64,000 bases of DNA, from contig JAIEOS010000008.1 of assembly GCA_019750295.1 (NCBI GenBank), positions 124,001-188,000 of the forward strand, read 5' to 3'. Within the stretch, counting starts at the first letter, position 1. Each line of letters begins with the position of its first letter. The stretch comes from Bdellovibrionales bacterium. Its GTDB lineage: Bacteria; Bdellovibrionota; Bdellovibrionia; Bdellovibrionales; JAGQZY01. The notes below the pieces were generated by a model that saw nothing but the letters and a program-made list of their open reading frames with translations, was not told the DNA's origin and searched no databases. The translations under genes and the position numbers were made by a program. This document shows positions 25,992 through 34,953 of the stretch, in pieces.

Positions 25992-27365
25992 ATGAAATAC
26001 GCATTTTCTCTACTCTCTCTATTTCTCTTCGTGCATGTTTCTTTCGCACAAAGTTCTGATAACCTCTACATCAATGTCGGGCAAGCGAACGTAAAAAAGA
26101 GCAATCTGGCCCTCCCGCCTCTCCGCTTCCTAGGGACACCAACGCTCGCCAAAAGTTATATGAAGCTCGAAAAAGAGCTCCAAGACGTGATCGAAAAAGA
26201 TCTCACCGTCTCTTCGTTGTTTACAATGCAATCAGATAAACTCAATGCCGACAAAGGGCAACTTCGCCCTGCTCCTAACGATGTCGAAGGATTTGATTTT
26301 TCGAGCTGGCAAGCGGTGGGAACCGAATTCCTAGTAAAGACGGGATATTCTGTGACCGGAGATCGTGTGCAGCTCGATGCCTATGTTTACAACGTTCCTC
26401 AGCGGGAGCTTCTTCTCGGAAAAACATACACAGCTCCCCTTCGCGACATCCGGGGAGTCGGTCATAAGTTTTGTAATGACGTGATCGAAAAACTGACAGG
26501 CAAAAAGGGATTCTTCCTCTCTAAAATGGTCACAAGTCGTGTGACCGGTCGAGGCGCTAAAGAAATTTACGTGATGGATTGGGATGGCGCCAATGCCCGT
26601 GCGATCACTCATAAACAAACTATCGCGATGTCACCCAGTTGGTCGCCAGATGGTCGTTATGTGGCGTACTCCCAGTACTCTTACCATATCAAGAAAAAGA
26701 TGCGGAACGTGGATCTTTTTGTTTATGACTTTAAAACAGATCGCCACAATTTACTTCACTCGAGCAAAGGAACAAGCTCCACCCTCTCCTTTTACCCTAA
26801 TATGAAAGCTGGTGTTTTCCGCTTGTCTCCAAACAATGGATCCTCGGATCTTTACAAAATTAATCTCCAAGATGGCGTTAAAAAAGCACTAACGAATGGT
26901 CCACGGGGAGCTGCTAACTACGAACCGGCCGTGAGCCCTGATGGGACGACGATTGCCTTTTCATCAGATCGCGGCGGACGCCCCATGATTTACAAAATGC
27001 CTGTGGATGGGGGAGCCGCGACCCGAATGACTTTTGCTGGGTACTACAACGCCTCCCCAGCATGGTCTCCCGATGGCAAGAAGATCGCCTTTGCGAGTGC
27101 CGTTAATAAGCACTTCGAAATCTTTGTCATGGATTCTGATGGCAAGAATCTACAACGCCTCACTTCTTCGAAATACTCCAACGGAAATCCTGCGGATAGC
27201 GAAGATCCTAGTTTTTCTCCTGATGGACGCTTCGTGATGTTCCGAAGTAATCGCACCGGCACAAGCCAAATTTATGTTGTAAGCCTCGACGGTAAAAATG
27301 AATACCGTATCACTTATGACAATCACAATTATGAGCGCCCCCAATGGTCGCCCTTACTCCAATAA
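25992..27365 (+). CDS. tolB: TolB, periplasmic beta-propeller of the Tol system
   Basis: A 457-residue exported protein with a signal peptide ending in HVSFAQ. The N-terminal domain of about 150 residues is followed by a C-terminal six-bladed beta-propeller with repeated SPDG motifs: SWSPDGRYVAY, VSPDGTTIAF, AWSPDGKKIAF and SFSPDGRFVMF. It binds Pal and TolA. The 3' end overlaps the glnE start by 22 bases. No pal gene follows, unlike many tol operons. Confidence 0.93.
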   Translation: MKYAFSLLSLFLFVHVSFAQSSDNLYINVGQANVKKSNLALPPLRFLGTPTLAKSYMKLEKELQDVIEKDLTVSSLFTMQSDKLNADKGQLRPAPNDVEGFDFSSWQAVGTEFLVKTGYSVTGDRVQLDAYVYNVPQRELLLGKTYTAPLRDIRGVGHKFCNDVIEKLTGKKGFFLSKMVTSRVTGRGAKEIYVMDWDGANARAITHKQTIAMSPSWSPDGRYVAYSQYSYHIKKKMRNVDLFVYDFKTDRHNLLHSSKGTSSTLSFYPNMKAGVFRLSPNNGSSDLYKINLQDGVKKALTNGPRGAANYEPAVSPDGTTIAFSSDRGGRPMIYKMPVDGGAATRMTFAGYYNASPAWSPDGKKIAFASAVNKHFEIFVMDSDGKNLQRLTSSKYSNGNPADSEDPSFSPDGRFVMFRSNRTGTSQIYVVSLDGKNEYRITYDNHNYERPQWSPLLQ

Positions 27366-29752
27366 AGAATTATTCTCCCCAACAGATCAAAGCCGCGCGG
27401 GACCTTTCGCCGGCTTTGGACCGCTACCTCCAACTTCTCGAAAAAAAACCTTCGGACGATATCTCTCGTTGGCGCCAGGTGCGGCACCATTCTTGGTGCG
27501 AAGCGGTTCTTGCGACAATTCATCAAAATGCGACGTGCGCCGCTATTTGCAGAAATTGGACCGATCGTTCGGAAGACTTGCTAAAACAAATATGGAATTC
27601 TTGCGGACTCGATCAGGAGGACTGCATTCTGGTGGCCATGGGAAAGTTTGGAGCTCAGGAACTGAACCTCAGCTCCGATATTGATTTAATATTTGTTAGT
27701 CAAGATGAGCCCTCTGCGGAGCTCAATAAAAAAGTACGGCAGTGGATTCGAATTGTATCTTCGGCCACCGAATATGGATTTTGTTACCGAGTGGATTTAG
27801 ATCTGCGTCCTGGTGGAAAATCTTCTCCTTTGGTGACCTCTTGGGATCACTTTACTAATCACTACGGTTACGCCGGAGAAACGTGGGAACGGGTTGCAAT
27901 GGTTCGCCTTCGCGTATTGTGGGGCAATGAACATTTAAGAACCCAAGTTGAATCTTTCTGCTCCAAATTTGCCTACCGAAAACACATTGATCTCCGCTTG
28001 TTTAATGATCTGTATCTTATGCGCGAACGCATTCAACAGAACATCGTCGAAAAAACTCTCAATCTCAAGTACTGGCCCGGAGGAATTCGAGATCTAGAAC
28101 TCTTTATCCATTCTCTGCAATTAATTAACGGTGGTAAAAAAGTCAGTCTCAAAACCGTTTCAACGACCGCCGCGATCGAAGAGATTCAAAAACTCAATCT
28201 GATCCCCTCGGAAGATGCCGACCTCCTCCTCACAGCGTACTGGTATTACCGAACTATCGAAAATAAAGTTCACGCTCACGGCGACCAACACACCTATGAG
28301 CTATCTCTGAAAGAGGGGCTCATCTCTCAAAGCGAAATCGATCAATTCAAAAGCTACGCGCAGGACGTGGAAAAGCTTTTGAACGACTTTTTACTCCCCC
28401 ACAAGCCGAAAAGCAGTCTCGTCAGCGATAAGGACTTAAAATCGATCACTGAGAACATGGCAGTAGAGCTAGGTCTGGATCAGGACTCTCTCGATGAACT
28501 TTTAACTCACGACGTGCGCTCGCGGACCTACGAAAGAGACGAAAATGAGCGTCGTCATTTTTTAAGAACTAGTATATTGCTGTTAAAAAGGCAGGGCGAG
28601 TCGGCGAGTTTAGCTTTGCGACATTTAACCACTTTCATCAATAATATTCGAGCAAAGACTTCTCTTTATTCGTTATTTAACACTCACCCTCAACTCATCG
28701 AAGAAATCCTGTGGATCTTTTCCACATCACCTTACTTGTCACAAATACTGATCCATCGACCCGATCTCGTCGACAGTTACATCATGAAGTCGGCGGATAT
28801 CGATCGCTCGGACGATGCTTCTTTTTTTAAGTCCATTTATGACCTTAAACTTGTTGCGGAACTGACTGCGGCGTCGGCTTTTTTAAGAAATAAGAATTTA
28901 TCGGCATTAACGGAGAATCTTTCGCGAACGGCCGATGTCATCGCCCAGAACACTCTCGACTATTTCCTTAAGAAATTTCCTCAGATTCATATCGACATTT
29001 TGACGATGGGTAAGTGGGCTGGTTTAGAGATGGGATTAAAATCAGATTTGGATTTTATCTTTATTACGGACACCGAGCCCGGAAGTGATCACATGAAGCT
29101 CGCACGACGATTTGTTCACGCACTTCAAACACCGCCATCGCAGCCGCAAATTTATTCGATCGATTTACGCCTTCGTCCCTCGGGATCGTCGGGTCCCCTT
29201 CTTTCGCAAATGAGCCAAGTTAAAGAATATCTCGCCGAAAAAGCGATGATTTGGGAGCGCCAGGCCTACCTCCGCGCACGCTTGCTATCATCCTCCCAAG
29301 ATTTACAGCTATTTATCGCCCGCCCGATGACCGCCGAAGAAAAAGCGGAACTTAAGGTCATTCAACAAAAACTATTAATGCCCGTCGGTGAAACCATCGA
29401 CTTTAAAAAAACTCGGGGGGGGCTGATCTCGACGGAGTTTACCCTCCAATTGGCTCTTCTGGACCAACAAAAATTCCCGAAAAGCAGTCACTTCTCCGAT
29501 ATGATCAGCGCCGCCACTGGCGACTCTCCCTTGACTCAAGAGATCCTCAAAAACTACACGACTTTACGAACTTACCATCAGCTTCTTATCCTCATCGCCG
29601 ACAGCCCCGAGACTTCTCTCCAACTGAACGCCCCCTCCTTTATGAAATTAGCGAGCCATTTACAGACTTCTCCCGACGAACTCTTCCAGCAGATCGTCAC
29701 CCTTCTCAAAAACCAAGACTCCCTCCTTAAAGGCCTTGACCCCCTCTCCTAG
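27344..29752 (+). CDS. glnE: Glutamine synthetase adenylyltransferase GlnE-like
   Basis: An 802-residue protein, shorter than the roughly 950 of E. coli GlnE. Two nucleotidyltransferase domains are visible: VAMGKFGAQELNLSSDIDLIF near residue 105, and MGKWAGLEMGLKSDLDFIFI near 555, with RPGGKSSPLV and RLRPSGSSGPLL following each. This is the pattern of the adenylyl-removing and adenylyl-transferring halves that switch glutamine synthetase. Overlapping the tolB stop by 22 bases suggests it is cotranscribed with the tol genes, which is unusual. Confidence 0.87.
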   Translation: MVALTPIKNYSPQQIKAARDLSPALDRYLQLLEKKPSDDISRWRQVRHHSWCEAVLATIHQNATCAAICRNWTDRSEDLLKQIWNSCGLDQEDCILVAMGKFGAQELNLSSDIDLIFVSQDEPSAELNKKVRQWIRIVSSATEYGFCYRVDLDLRPGGKSSPLVTSWDHFTNHYGYAGETWERVAMVRLRVLWGNEHLRTQVESFCSKFAYRKHIDLRLFNDLYLMRERIQQNIVEKTLNLKYWPGGIRDLELFIHSLQLINGGKKVSLKTVSTTAAIEEIQKLNLIPSEDADLLLTAYWYYRTIENKVHAHGDQHTYELSLKEGLISQSEIDQFKSYAQDVEKLLNDFLLPHKPKSSLVSDKDLKSITENMAVELGLDQDSLDELLTHDVRSRTYERDENERRHFLRTSILLLKRQGESASLALRHLTTFINNIRAKTSLYSLFNTHPQLIEEILWIFSTSPYLSQILIHRPDLVDSYIMKSADIDRSDDASFFKSIYDLKLVAELTAASAFLRNKNLSALTENLSRTADVIAQNTLDYFLKKFPQIHIDILTMGKWAGLEMGLKSDLDFIFITDTEPGSDHMKLARRFVHALQTPPSQPQIYSIDLRLRPSGSSGPLLSQMSQVKEYLAEKAMIWERQAYLRARLLSSSQDLQLFIARPMTAEEKAELKVIQQKLLMPVGETIDFKKTRGGLISTEFTLQLALLDQQKFPKSSHFSDMISAATGDSPLTQEILKNYTTLRTYHQLLILIADSPETSLQLNAPSFMKLASHLQTSPDELFQQIVTLLKNQDSLLKGLDPLS

Positions 29753-29769
29753 AGTTTTAAAATAGACCT

Positions 29770-30336
29770 ATGCGACTTTTGTCTTTAGTTTGGGTCCTTG
29801 TTTTTTCGACATCCGCTTCGGCAGAAACCGTAGCCAAATTGATCACCGATCATGGCGCCATTAGTATTCGACTTTACGAGGGCGTACCAAAAACCATGAT
29901 GAATTTTGTCAAACTGGCCAAAGGCGAAATCCGTTACACTGATCTTTCTGGAAAAAAAGTGCGCGGTCGTCCTTTTTACGATGGTTTGATCTTTCATCGC
30001 ACTCATCCTGATCTTGGTATTTTTACCGGTTGTCCCTGGGGGAATGGACGTGGCTGGCCAGGTTATTTTATTCCTGATGAAGCCAGCGAGTCTTCTCGCT
30101 TTGATCGCCCGGGTTTGGTCGGTATGGCTAAAATGCCCGGCGACAATCGTGTGGGAAGCCAATTTTTTATCACCACGAAAGCACTTCCCCGCCTCAGCGG
30201 GAAGTACACCCTCTTTGGTGAGGTGGTTGCGGGTATGGATGTCGTGCAGAAAATCGCCAATGTGGATCGCGATATTTTCCTCAAACCCAAAGAACCCATT
30301 CATCTTAAAAAGATCGAAATCACTTCAGACCAATAG
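29770..30336 (+). CDS. Exported cyclophilin-type peptidyl-prolyl isomerase
   Basis: A 188-residue protein with a signal peptide (MRLLSLVWVLVFSTSASA). The cyclophilin domain shows KTMMNFVKLAKGE, FYDGLIFHRTHPDLGIFTGC, GMAKMPGDNRVGSQFFITT and YTLFGEVVAGMDVVQKI, including the Arg, Phe and Gln of the active site. It would assist folding in the periplasm. It follows glnE by 17 bases and may be in the same transcript. Confidence 0.92.
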   Translation: MRLLSLVWVLVFSTSASAETVAKLITDHGAISIRLYEGVPKTMMNFVKLAKGEIRYTDLSGKKVRGRPFYDGLIFHRTHPDLGIFTGCPWGNGRGWPGYFIPDEASESSRFDRPGLVGMAKMPGDNRVGSQFFITTKALPRLSGKYTLFGEVVAGMDVVQKIANVDRDIFLKPKEPIHLKKIEITSDQ

Positions 30337-30447
30337 GTTAAAGCTGAGCCTTCATTGCACAGCGGTAGAGGCGGTTGAGACTGCATAAGCCTTGCCTTGT
30401 CCACAGGGGATACGTTAATTTTTTCCCAGCAAATCTCCTGGAGTTCT

Positions 30448-30654
30448 ATGGACCTCGAAAGAAATACAAAGATCAGTCTTTACGAAAGACTCGTCGAAGA
30501 ATTACTCAAAAAAGCGCCGGATGAAAAGTTAGTGAAGACACTCATGAACGATCTCGGTATTGATTACACTGATCATAGCATCGATCGTTTATCTGCAGTC
30601 CTCGCTTATTCCCCAATAACCCCTTCCAAAGAAGGAGAACCCCGTGATCTATAA
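30448..30654 (+). CDS. Small protein of 68 residues upstream of CBS
   Basis: Start ATG at 30448 is 7-8 bases after TGGAG. The product has a helical, charged N-terminus (MDLERNTKISLYERLVEELL) and no membrane segment. Its 3' end overlaps the CBS gene start at 30644 by 11 bases, so the two are probably translated together. The family is not recognised. Confidence 0.55.
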   Translation: MDLERNTKISLYERLVEELLKKAPDEKLVKTLMNDLGIDYTDHSIDRLSAVLAYSPITPSKEGEPRDL

Positions 30655-32020
30655 TTCGATTCTCGAAACCATCGGAGACACACCCATCGTCAAATTGAAC
30701 AAGTGTGTTCCTAAGAAGTCTCCTCATACTTTTTTAGCCAAGTTGGAATATTTTAATCCCGGACTCAGCGTAAAAGATCGTATTGGTCTGGCGCTTGTTG
30801 AGGGCGCTGAAAAGCGCGGAGAGCTCAAACCCGGTGGAACTATTGTCGAAGCGACCTCCGGAAACACAGGTATGGGCCTCGCTTTAGTCGCTGCCGTTAA
30901 GGGTTATAAGGCGATATTCGTAATGCCAGATAAAGTGAGCGAAGAAAAACGAGCGGCACTTCGCGCCTACGGAGCCAAAGTTGTCGTGACTCCGACCGCA
31001 GTGGATCCTGAGGACCCTCGCAGCTATCTTTCGGTCTGTCGTAAAATTGCGGAAATCACTCCGGGAAGTTACGTCACCAATCAATATCACAATCCCGACA
31101 ATGCCCTTCAACATTACAAAACAACGGGACCAGAAATTTTGCGCCAGACCGATGGAAAAATTGATTACTTCTTCGCCGGTGCAGGCACTGGTGGAACGGT
31201 TTCAGGTGCCGGAAGATTTTTAAAAGAGAAAATTCCTGGTCTTAAAGTCGTTTGCCCTGATCCCGTCGGCAGTATTCTCTACGAACTTTTCTATCACAAA
31301 AAAGTGATCACACCGCCTCAACCCTACAAGGTTGAAGGCGTCGGTGAAGATATGCTCCCGGATAACGTCCATATGGATGTGATCGATGACTTCGTGCAAG
31401 TTCCCGACAAAGAGACCTTCGCCCTCACGCGAGAAATCGTAGCGAAGGATGGAATTTGCGTGGGACCATCGTGTGCCATGGCGCTGGCCGCCGCATTTAA
31501 GTACGCAGAGAAAATCACTAAGCCTTCGACTTTTTTAATTATGATGGCGGACAGCGGTCGCGCTTATTTGAGCAAAGCATTTAATGACGATTGGATGAAG
31601 GACAATGGCTTCTTACCCTCTCCCATGCGCACCAACGACGTGGAAGATTTGATTAACAAACGTTCTTCCTCGGCCGATCTCATCGTGGCCAATGTTGGCG
31701 ATACAGCCATGGATGTGGTGAGTCTTCTTAAGAAGCACAACATTTCCCAAGTGCCTGTTTTCTCGGACAAAGAATTGGTCGGAATTCTTGACGAATCTGA
31801 CCTGATCCTGCCTTTAGCCACGGGAAAATTAAAGCCCAACGAGCCTATCATTCACCTGATTAAAGGAAACGTTGTTTGGGTCGGTCTCGAAGACACGTTG
31901 GAAGAGCTGTCGCTCCACATGCAGCAAGGCTACATCGCTCTGGTCAAAGATCGCCAAGGTAAACCTCACATCGTCACAAAAATTGATTTGCTCGATTTTA
32001 TCAGTCACCACTTGAATTAA
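30644..32020 (+). CDS. Cystathionine beta-synthase with C-terminal CBS domain pair
   Basis: A 458-residue protein. The PLP core has NPGLSVKDRIGLALVE (with the Schiff-base Lys), EATSGNTGMGLALVA and GAGTGGTVSGAGRFLKEKI, as in the OASS/CBS family. After about residue 335 there are two CBS motifs (SADLIVANVGDTAMDVVSLL and GYIALVKDRQGKPHIVT), which make it a cystathionine beta-synthase rather than a plain cysteine synthase. It condenses serine and homocysteine to cystathionine. It precedes the gamma-lyase gene by 12 bases. Confidence 0.9.
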   Translation: MIYNSILETIGDTPIVKLNKCVPKKSPHTFLAKLEYFNPGLSVKDRIGLALVEGAEKRGELKPGGTIVEATSGNTGMGLALVAAVKGYKAIFVMPDKVSEEKRAALRAYGAKVVVTPTAVDPEDPRSYLSVCRKIAEITPGSYVTNQYHNPDNALQHYKTTGPEILRQTDGKIDYFFAGAGTGGTVSGAGRFLKEKIPGLKVVCPDPVGSILYELFYHKKVITPPQPYKVEGVGEDMLPDNVHMDVIDDFVQVPDKETFALTREIVAKDGICVGPSCAMALAAAFKYAEKITKPSTFLIMMADSGRAYLSKAFNDDWMKDNGFLPSPMRTNDVEDLINKRSSSADLIVANVGDTAMDVVSLLKKHNISQVPVFSDKELVGILDESDLILPLATGKLKPNEPIIHLIKGNVVWVGLEDTLEELSLHMQQGYIALVKDRQGKPHIVTKIDLLDFISHHLN

Positions 32021-32032
32021 GGAGACGCTCTC

Positions 32033-33190
32033 ATGAAGCCGATTGATCGCAAAACTGGTTTTTCTACTCGCGCCATTCACGCTGGACAAAGTCCTGACCC
32101 TACCACCGGCGCTATCATGACTCCGATTTATCTCACTTCGACTTACGTTCAAGAGTCCCCTGGAGTTCATAAAGGTTATGAGTATAGTCGAACCTCTAAC
32201 CCCACTCGTAAAGCTTACGAGGACTGCTTAGCGAGTCTCGAAAATGGGAAATATGGGTTTGCATTTGCTTCCGGCTGTGCCGCAACGACAACGGTGATGC
32301 ATCTTTTAAAAGCCGGTGATCATGTGATTGCGTGTGATGATATGTACGGTGGCACCTTCCGCTTGTTTGATAAAGTTCTTCGCCACAACGGCATTAAATT
32401 TAGCTTTGTGGATTTAACCAATGCCGACAACTTTGAAAAAGCCCTCACTCCCGAGACTAAATTGGTGTGGATCGAAACTCCCACCAACCCAATGTTGAAA
32501 CTCGTCGATATTAAAAAAGTCTGCGCGGTCGCAAATAAGAAAAACATCATTTCGGTGGTCGATAACACCTTTATGAGTCCTTACTTCCAACAACCATTAG
32601 ATTTAGGAGCTTCCATAGTTGTTCACTCCGCGACAAAATTTATCAATGGTCACAGCGATATCGTTGGTGGTGCGGCGATCATGAATGACAGTCACTTAGC
32701 CGAACGGATGCAATTCCTCACCAACTCCATGGGTGGCATCCAGGCGACTTTTGATTCCTTCATTTGCATGAGAAGCTTAAAAACTTTACCGCTTCGTATG
32801 AAGGCCCATGCGACCAATGGACAAGCCATCGCTGAGTTTCTAGAAAAACATCCGCGCGTGGAAAAAGTGATCTATCCTGGTCTCAAAAGTCATCCGCAAC
32901 ATGCACTCGCCAAAGAGCAGATGACGGGCTTTGGCGGCATGATCACCTTTTATATTAAAGGCGGCATGGACGAGTCCCGCGCCTTCCTAGAAAAGGTGAA
33001 AATCTTTTCATTGGCGGAGAGCTTGGGGGGCGTCGAGTCTCTCATTGAGCACCCCGGAATTATGACTCATGCCAGCGTACCTCCCGAAAACCGCAAGGCT
33101 TTGGGGATCGCCGATAATTTAGTGCGTTTAAGTGTGGGTATCGAAGATCTCGATGATCTCTTATGGGATTTAGAGCAAGCTTTGGCCTGA
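32033..33190 (+). CDS. Cystathionine gamma-lyase/synthase family enzyme
   Basis: A 385-residue PLP enzyme of the Cys/Met metabolism family. It shows GYEYSRTSNPTRKAYEDCLA, FASGCAATTTVMHLLKAGDH, DDMYGGTFRLFDKVL and VVHSATKFINGHSDIVGG, where the Lys in SATKF carries PLP. Together with the upstream CBS gene it would complete reverse transsulfuration from homocysteine to cysteine. The substrate direction (lyase or synthase) cannot be told from motifs alone. Confidence 0.88.
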   Translation: MKPIDRKTGFSTRAIHAGQSPDPTTGAIMTPIYLTSTYVQESPGVHKGYEYSRTSNPTRKAYEDCLASLENGKYGFAFASGCAATTTVMHLLKAGDHVIACDDMYGGTFRLFDKVLRHNGIKFSFVDLTNADNFEKALTPETKLVWIETPTNPMLKLVDIKKVCAVANKKNIISVVDNTFMSPYFQQPLDLGASIVVHSATKFINGHSDIVGGAAIMNDSHLAERMQFLTNSMGGIQATFDSFICMRSLKTLPLRMKAHATNGQAIAEFLEKHPRVEKVIYPGLKSHPQHALAKEQMTGFGGMITFYIKGGMDESRAFLEKVKIFSLAESLGGVESLIEHPGIMTHASVPPENRKALGIADNLVRLSVGIEDLDDLLWDLEQALA

Positions 33191-33258
33191 TTTTACTCAA
33201 TTTTAGCGTGACTTCGAGCTGCGATTTTTGTAGCTAATAGTCTCCCTAAAACTGCAGC

Positions 33259-33334
<76 letters not shown>

Positions 33335-33416
33335 TTTTTTAGCAGTGAATCTCGTCGCGATAACAATCTCCATAGATTTATTTACAGTCCGAATTTAGCA
33401 TGCGAAAGTTTGCTTT

Positions 33417-34916
33417 ATGGAAATGAATATAGCTCAAGATTTTAGCGGAAAAAAAATCGCGATCCTCTCCCAATTTGCAAATCGGCATGGCCTTATCGCC
33501 GGCACGACGGGGACAGGTAAAACTGTAACCCTCCAAGTTCTAGCCGAACAGTTCAGTCGAATCGGCGTTCCGGTCTTTGTGGCAGATATCAAAGGCGACC
33601 TGTCGGGTGTTTCCAGAGCCGGGACACTCTCCGCAAAAATGAAGGAGCGACTGGATAAACTCAAGTTCGAAGAGCCTTCTTGGTCTGCCGCCCCAGTGAT
33701 GTTTTGGGATGTCTTTGGAAATTCGGGGCATCCGGTTCGCACCACACTTACAGAACTTGGTCCCACACTGCTATCGCGATTAATGGATCTCAACGAAACG
33801 CAAGGTTCTGTGCTACAGATTTTGTTCCGAATTGCAGACGATGCGGGGCTTTTACTGATCGATCTCAAAGATATCGACGCGCTTTTAAAAACGGTTTTAG
33901 AAAATTTAGAAAAATTTAAAACCCAGTATGGCCATCTTTCTTCCGCATCTTTAGGCGCTATCCAACGGTCTTTATTAGTCCTTGAAGAGCGAGGAACAAA
34001 AAATTTTTTTGGAGAACCGGCTCTCGACATCCAGGACCTCATACAGACATCCAGTACCGGTCAGGGCTACATTAATATCCTCGCGGCGGATAAACTCTTA
34101 CAGTTCCCGGTGGTGTACTCGACTTTCCTTCTCTGGCTCCTTTCCGAACTTTTTGAGCAGCTGCCGGAAGTGGGAGATCTCGACAAACCAAAATTGGTCT
34201 TCTTCTTTGATGAGGCTCATCTTCTTTTTAAAGATGCTCCAAAAGCTCTTTTAGAAAAAATTGAACTGGTGATGCGGCTCATTCGCTCAAAAGGTGTGGG
34301 AATTTACTTTGTCACCCAAAGCCCATCCGATATCCCCGAATCGGTCCTGGGACAACTATCTCATCGAGTTCAACATGCACTCCGAGCCTTCACGCCCTCG
34401 GATCAAAAGGCGGTGAAGGTAGCGGCCGAAACTTTGCGACCAAATCCCAAGTTTTCGGCCGCAGAGACTATTACTCAATTAAATATTGGTGAAGCTTTAA
34501 TCTCGGTTTTAGATGCGTCGGGCTCGCCAACGATCGTGGAGCGCGGATTTATTTTGCCACCTCAAGGCCAAATCGGTCCCATCACCGCTGATGAACGAAA
34601 AGCGAAGATGGATCAGTCCCCCGTTGCGGGACACTACGAAAAAGCGATCGACCGAGAGTCTGCGTACGAAATCTTAAAGGCGCGATCCCAGCAGACAGCT
34701 TCCGAAGCTCCTTCCTCTCGAGAAAACGAACCCAACAAAAGCGCACTCAACGAAATTCTATTTGGAAGCGTGGGTCCGCGCGGCGGGAGAAAACCAGGGT
34801 TAGTCGAGAAAGTGGCGACCAGCACAGCACGAAGCATCGCTCATAGTGTGGGTCGAGAGTTGGTGCGTGGAGTTTTGGGATCCCTCTTAGGGAAAGGCTC
34901 CGGTCGTCGAAGATAA
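33417..34916 (+). CDS. HerA-like ATPase (DUF853 family)
   Basis: A 499-residue P-loop ATPase. It shows Walker A GLIAGTTGTGKTVTLQVLAE, then VADIKGDLSGVSRAG, and Walker B KLVFFFDEAHLLFKDAP, with VGIYFVTQSPSDIPESVLGQ downstream. This order is that of DUF853 (YjgR-type) proteins, relatives of HerA/FtsK motor ATPases. A role in DNA processing is likely but not established. Its TAA lies inside the terminator hairpin that follows. Confidence 0.88.
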   Translation: MEMNIAQDFSGKKIAILSQFANRHGLIAGTTGTGKTVTLQVLAEQFSRIGVPVFVADIKGDLSGVSRAGTLSAKMKERLDKLKFEEPSWSAAPVMFWDVFGNSGHPVRTTLTELGPTLLSRLMDLNETQGSVLQILFRIADDAGLLLIDLKDIDALLKTVLENLEKFKTQYGHLSSASLGAIQRSLLVLEERGTKNFFGEPALDIQDLIQTSSTGQGYINILAADKLLQFPVVYSTFLLWLLSELFEQLPEVGDLDKPKLVFFFDEAHLLFKDAPKALLEKIELVMRLIRSKGVGIYFVTQSPSDIPESVLGQLSHRVQHALRAFTPSDQKAVKVAAETLRPNPKFSAAETITQLNIGEALISVLDASGSPTIVERGFILPPQGQIGPITADERKAKMDQSPVAGHYEKAIDRESAYEILKARSQQTASEAPSSRENEPNKSALNEILFGSVGPRGGRKPGLVEKVATSTARSIAHSVGRELVRGVLGSLLGKGSGRRR

Positions 34917-34946
34917 AAGGCCATCCCACTGCGGTGATGGCCTTTT
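34915..34946. terminator. Bidirectional terminator between convergent genes
   Basis: An 11-bp stem, AAAAGGCCATC paired with GATGGCCTTTT, with T-runs on both strands. It serves both the DUF853 gene and the convergent metalloprotease-like gene. Confidence 0.9.
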
Positions 34947-34953
34947 CGTTGAT

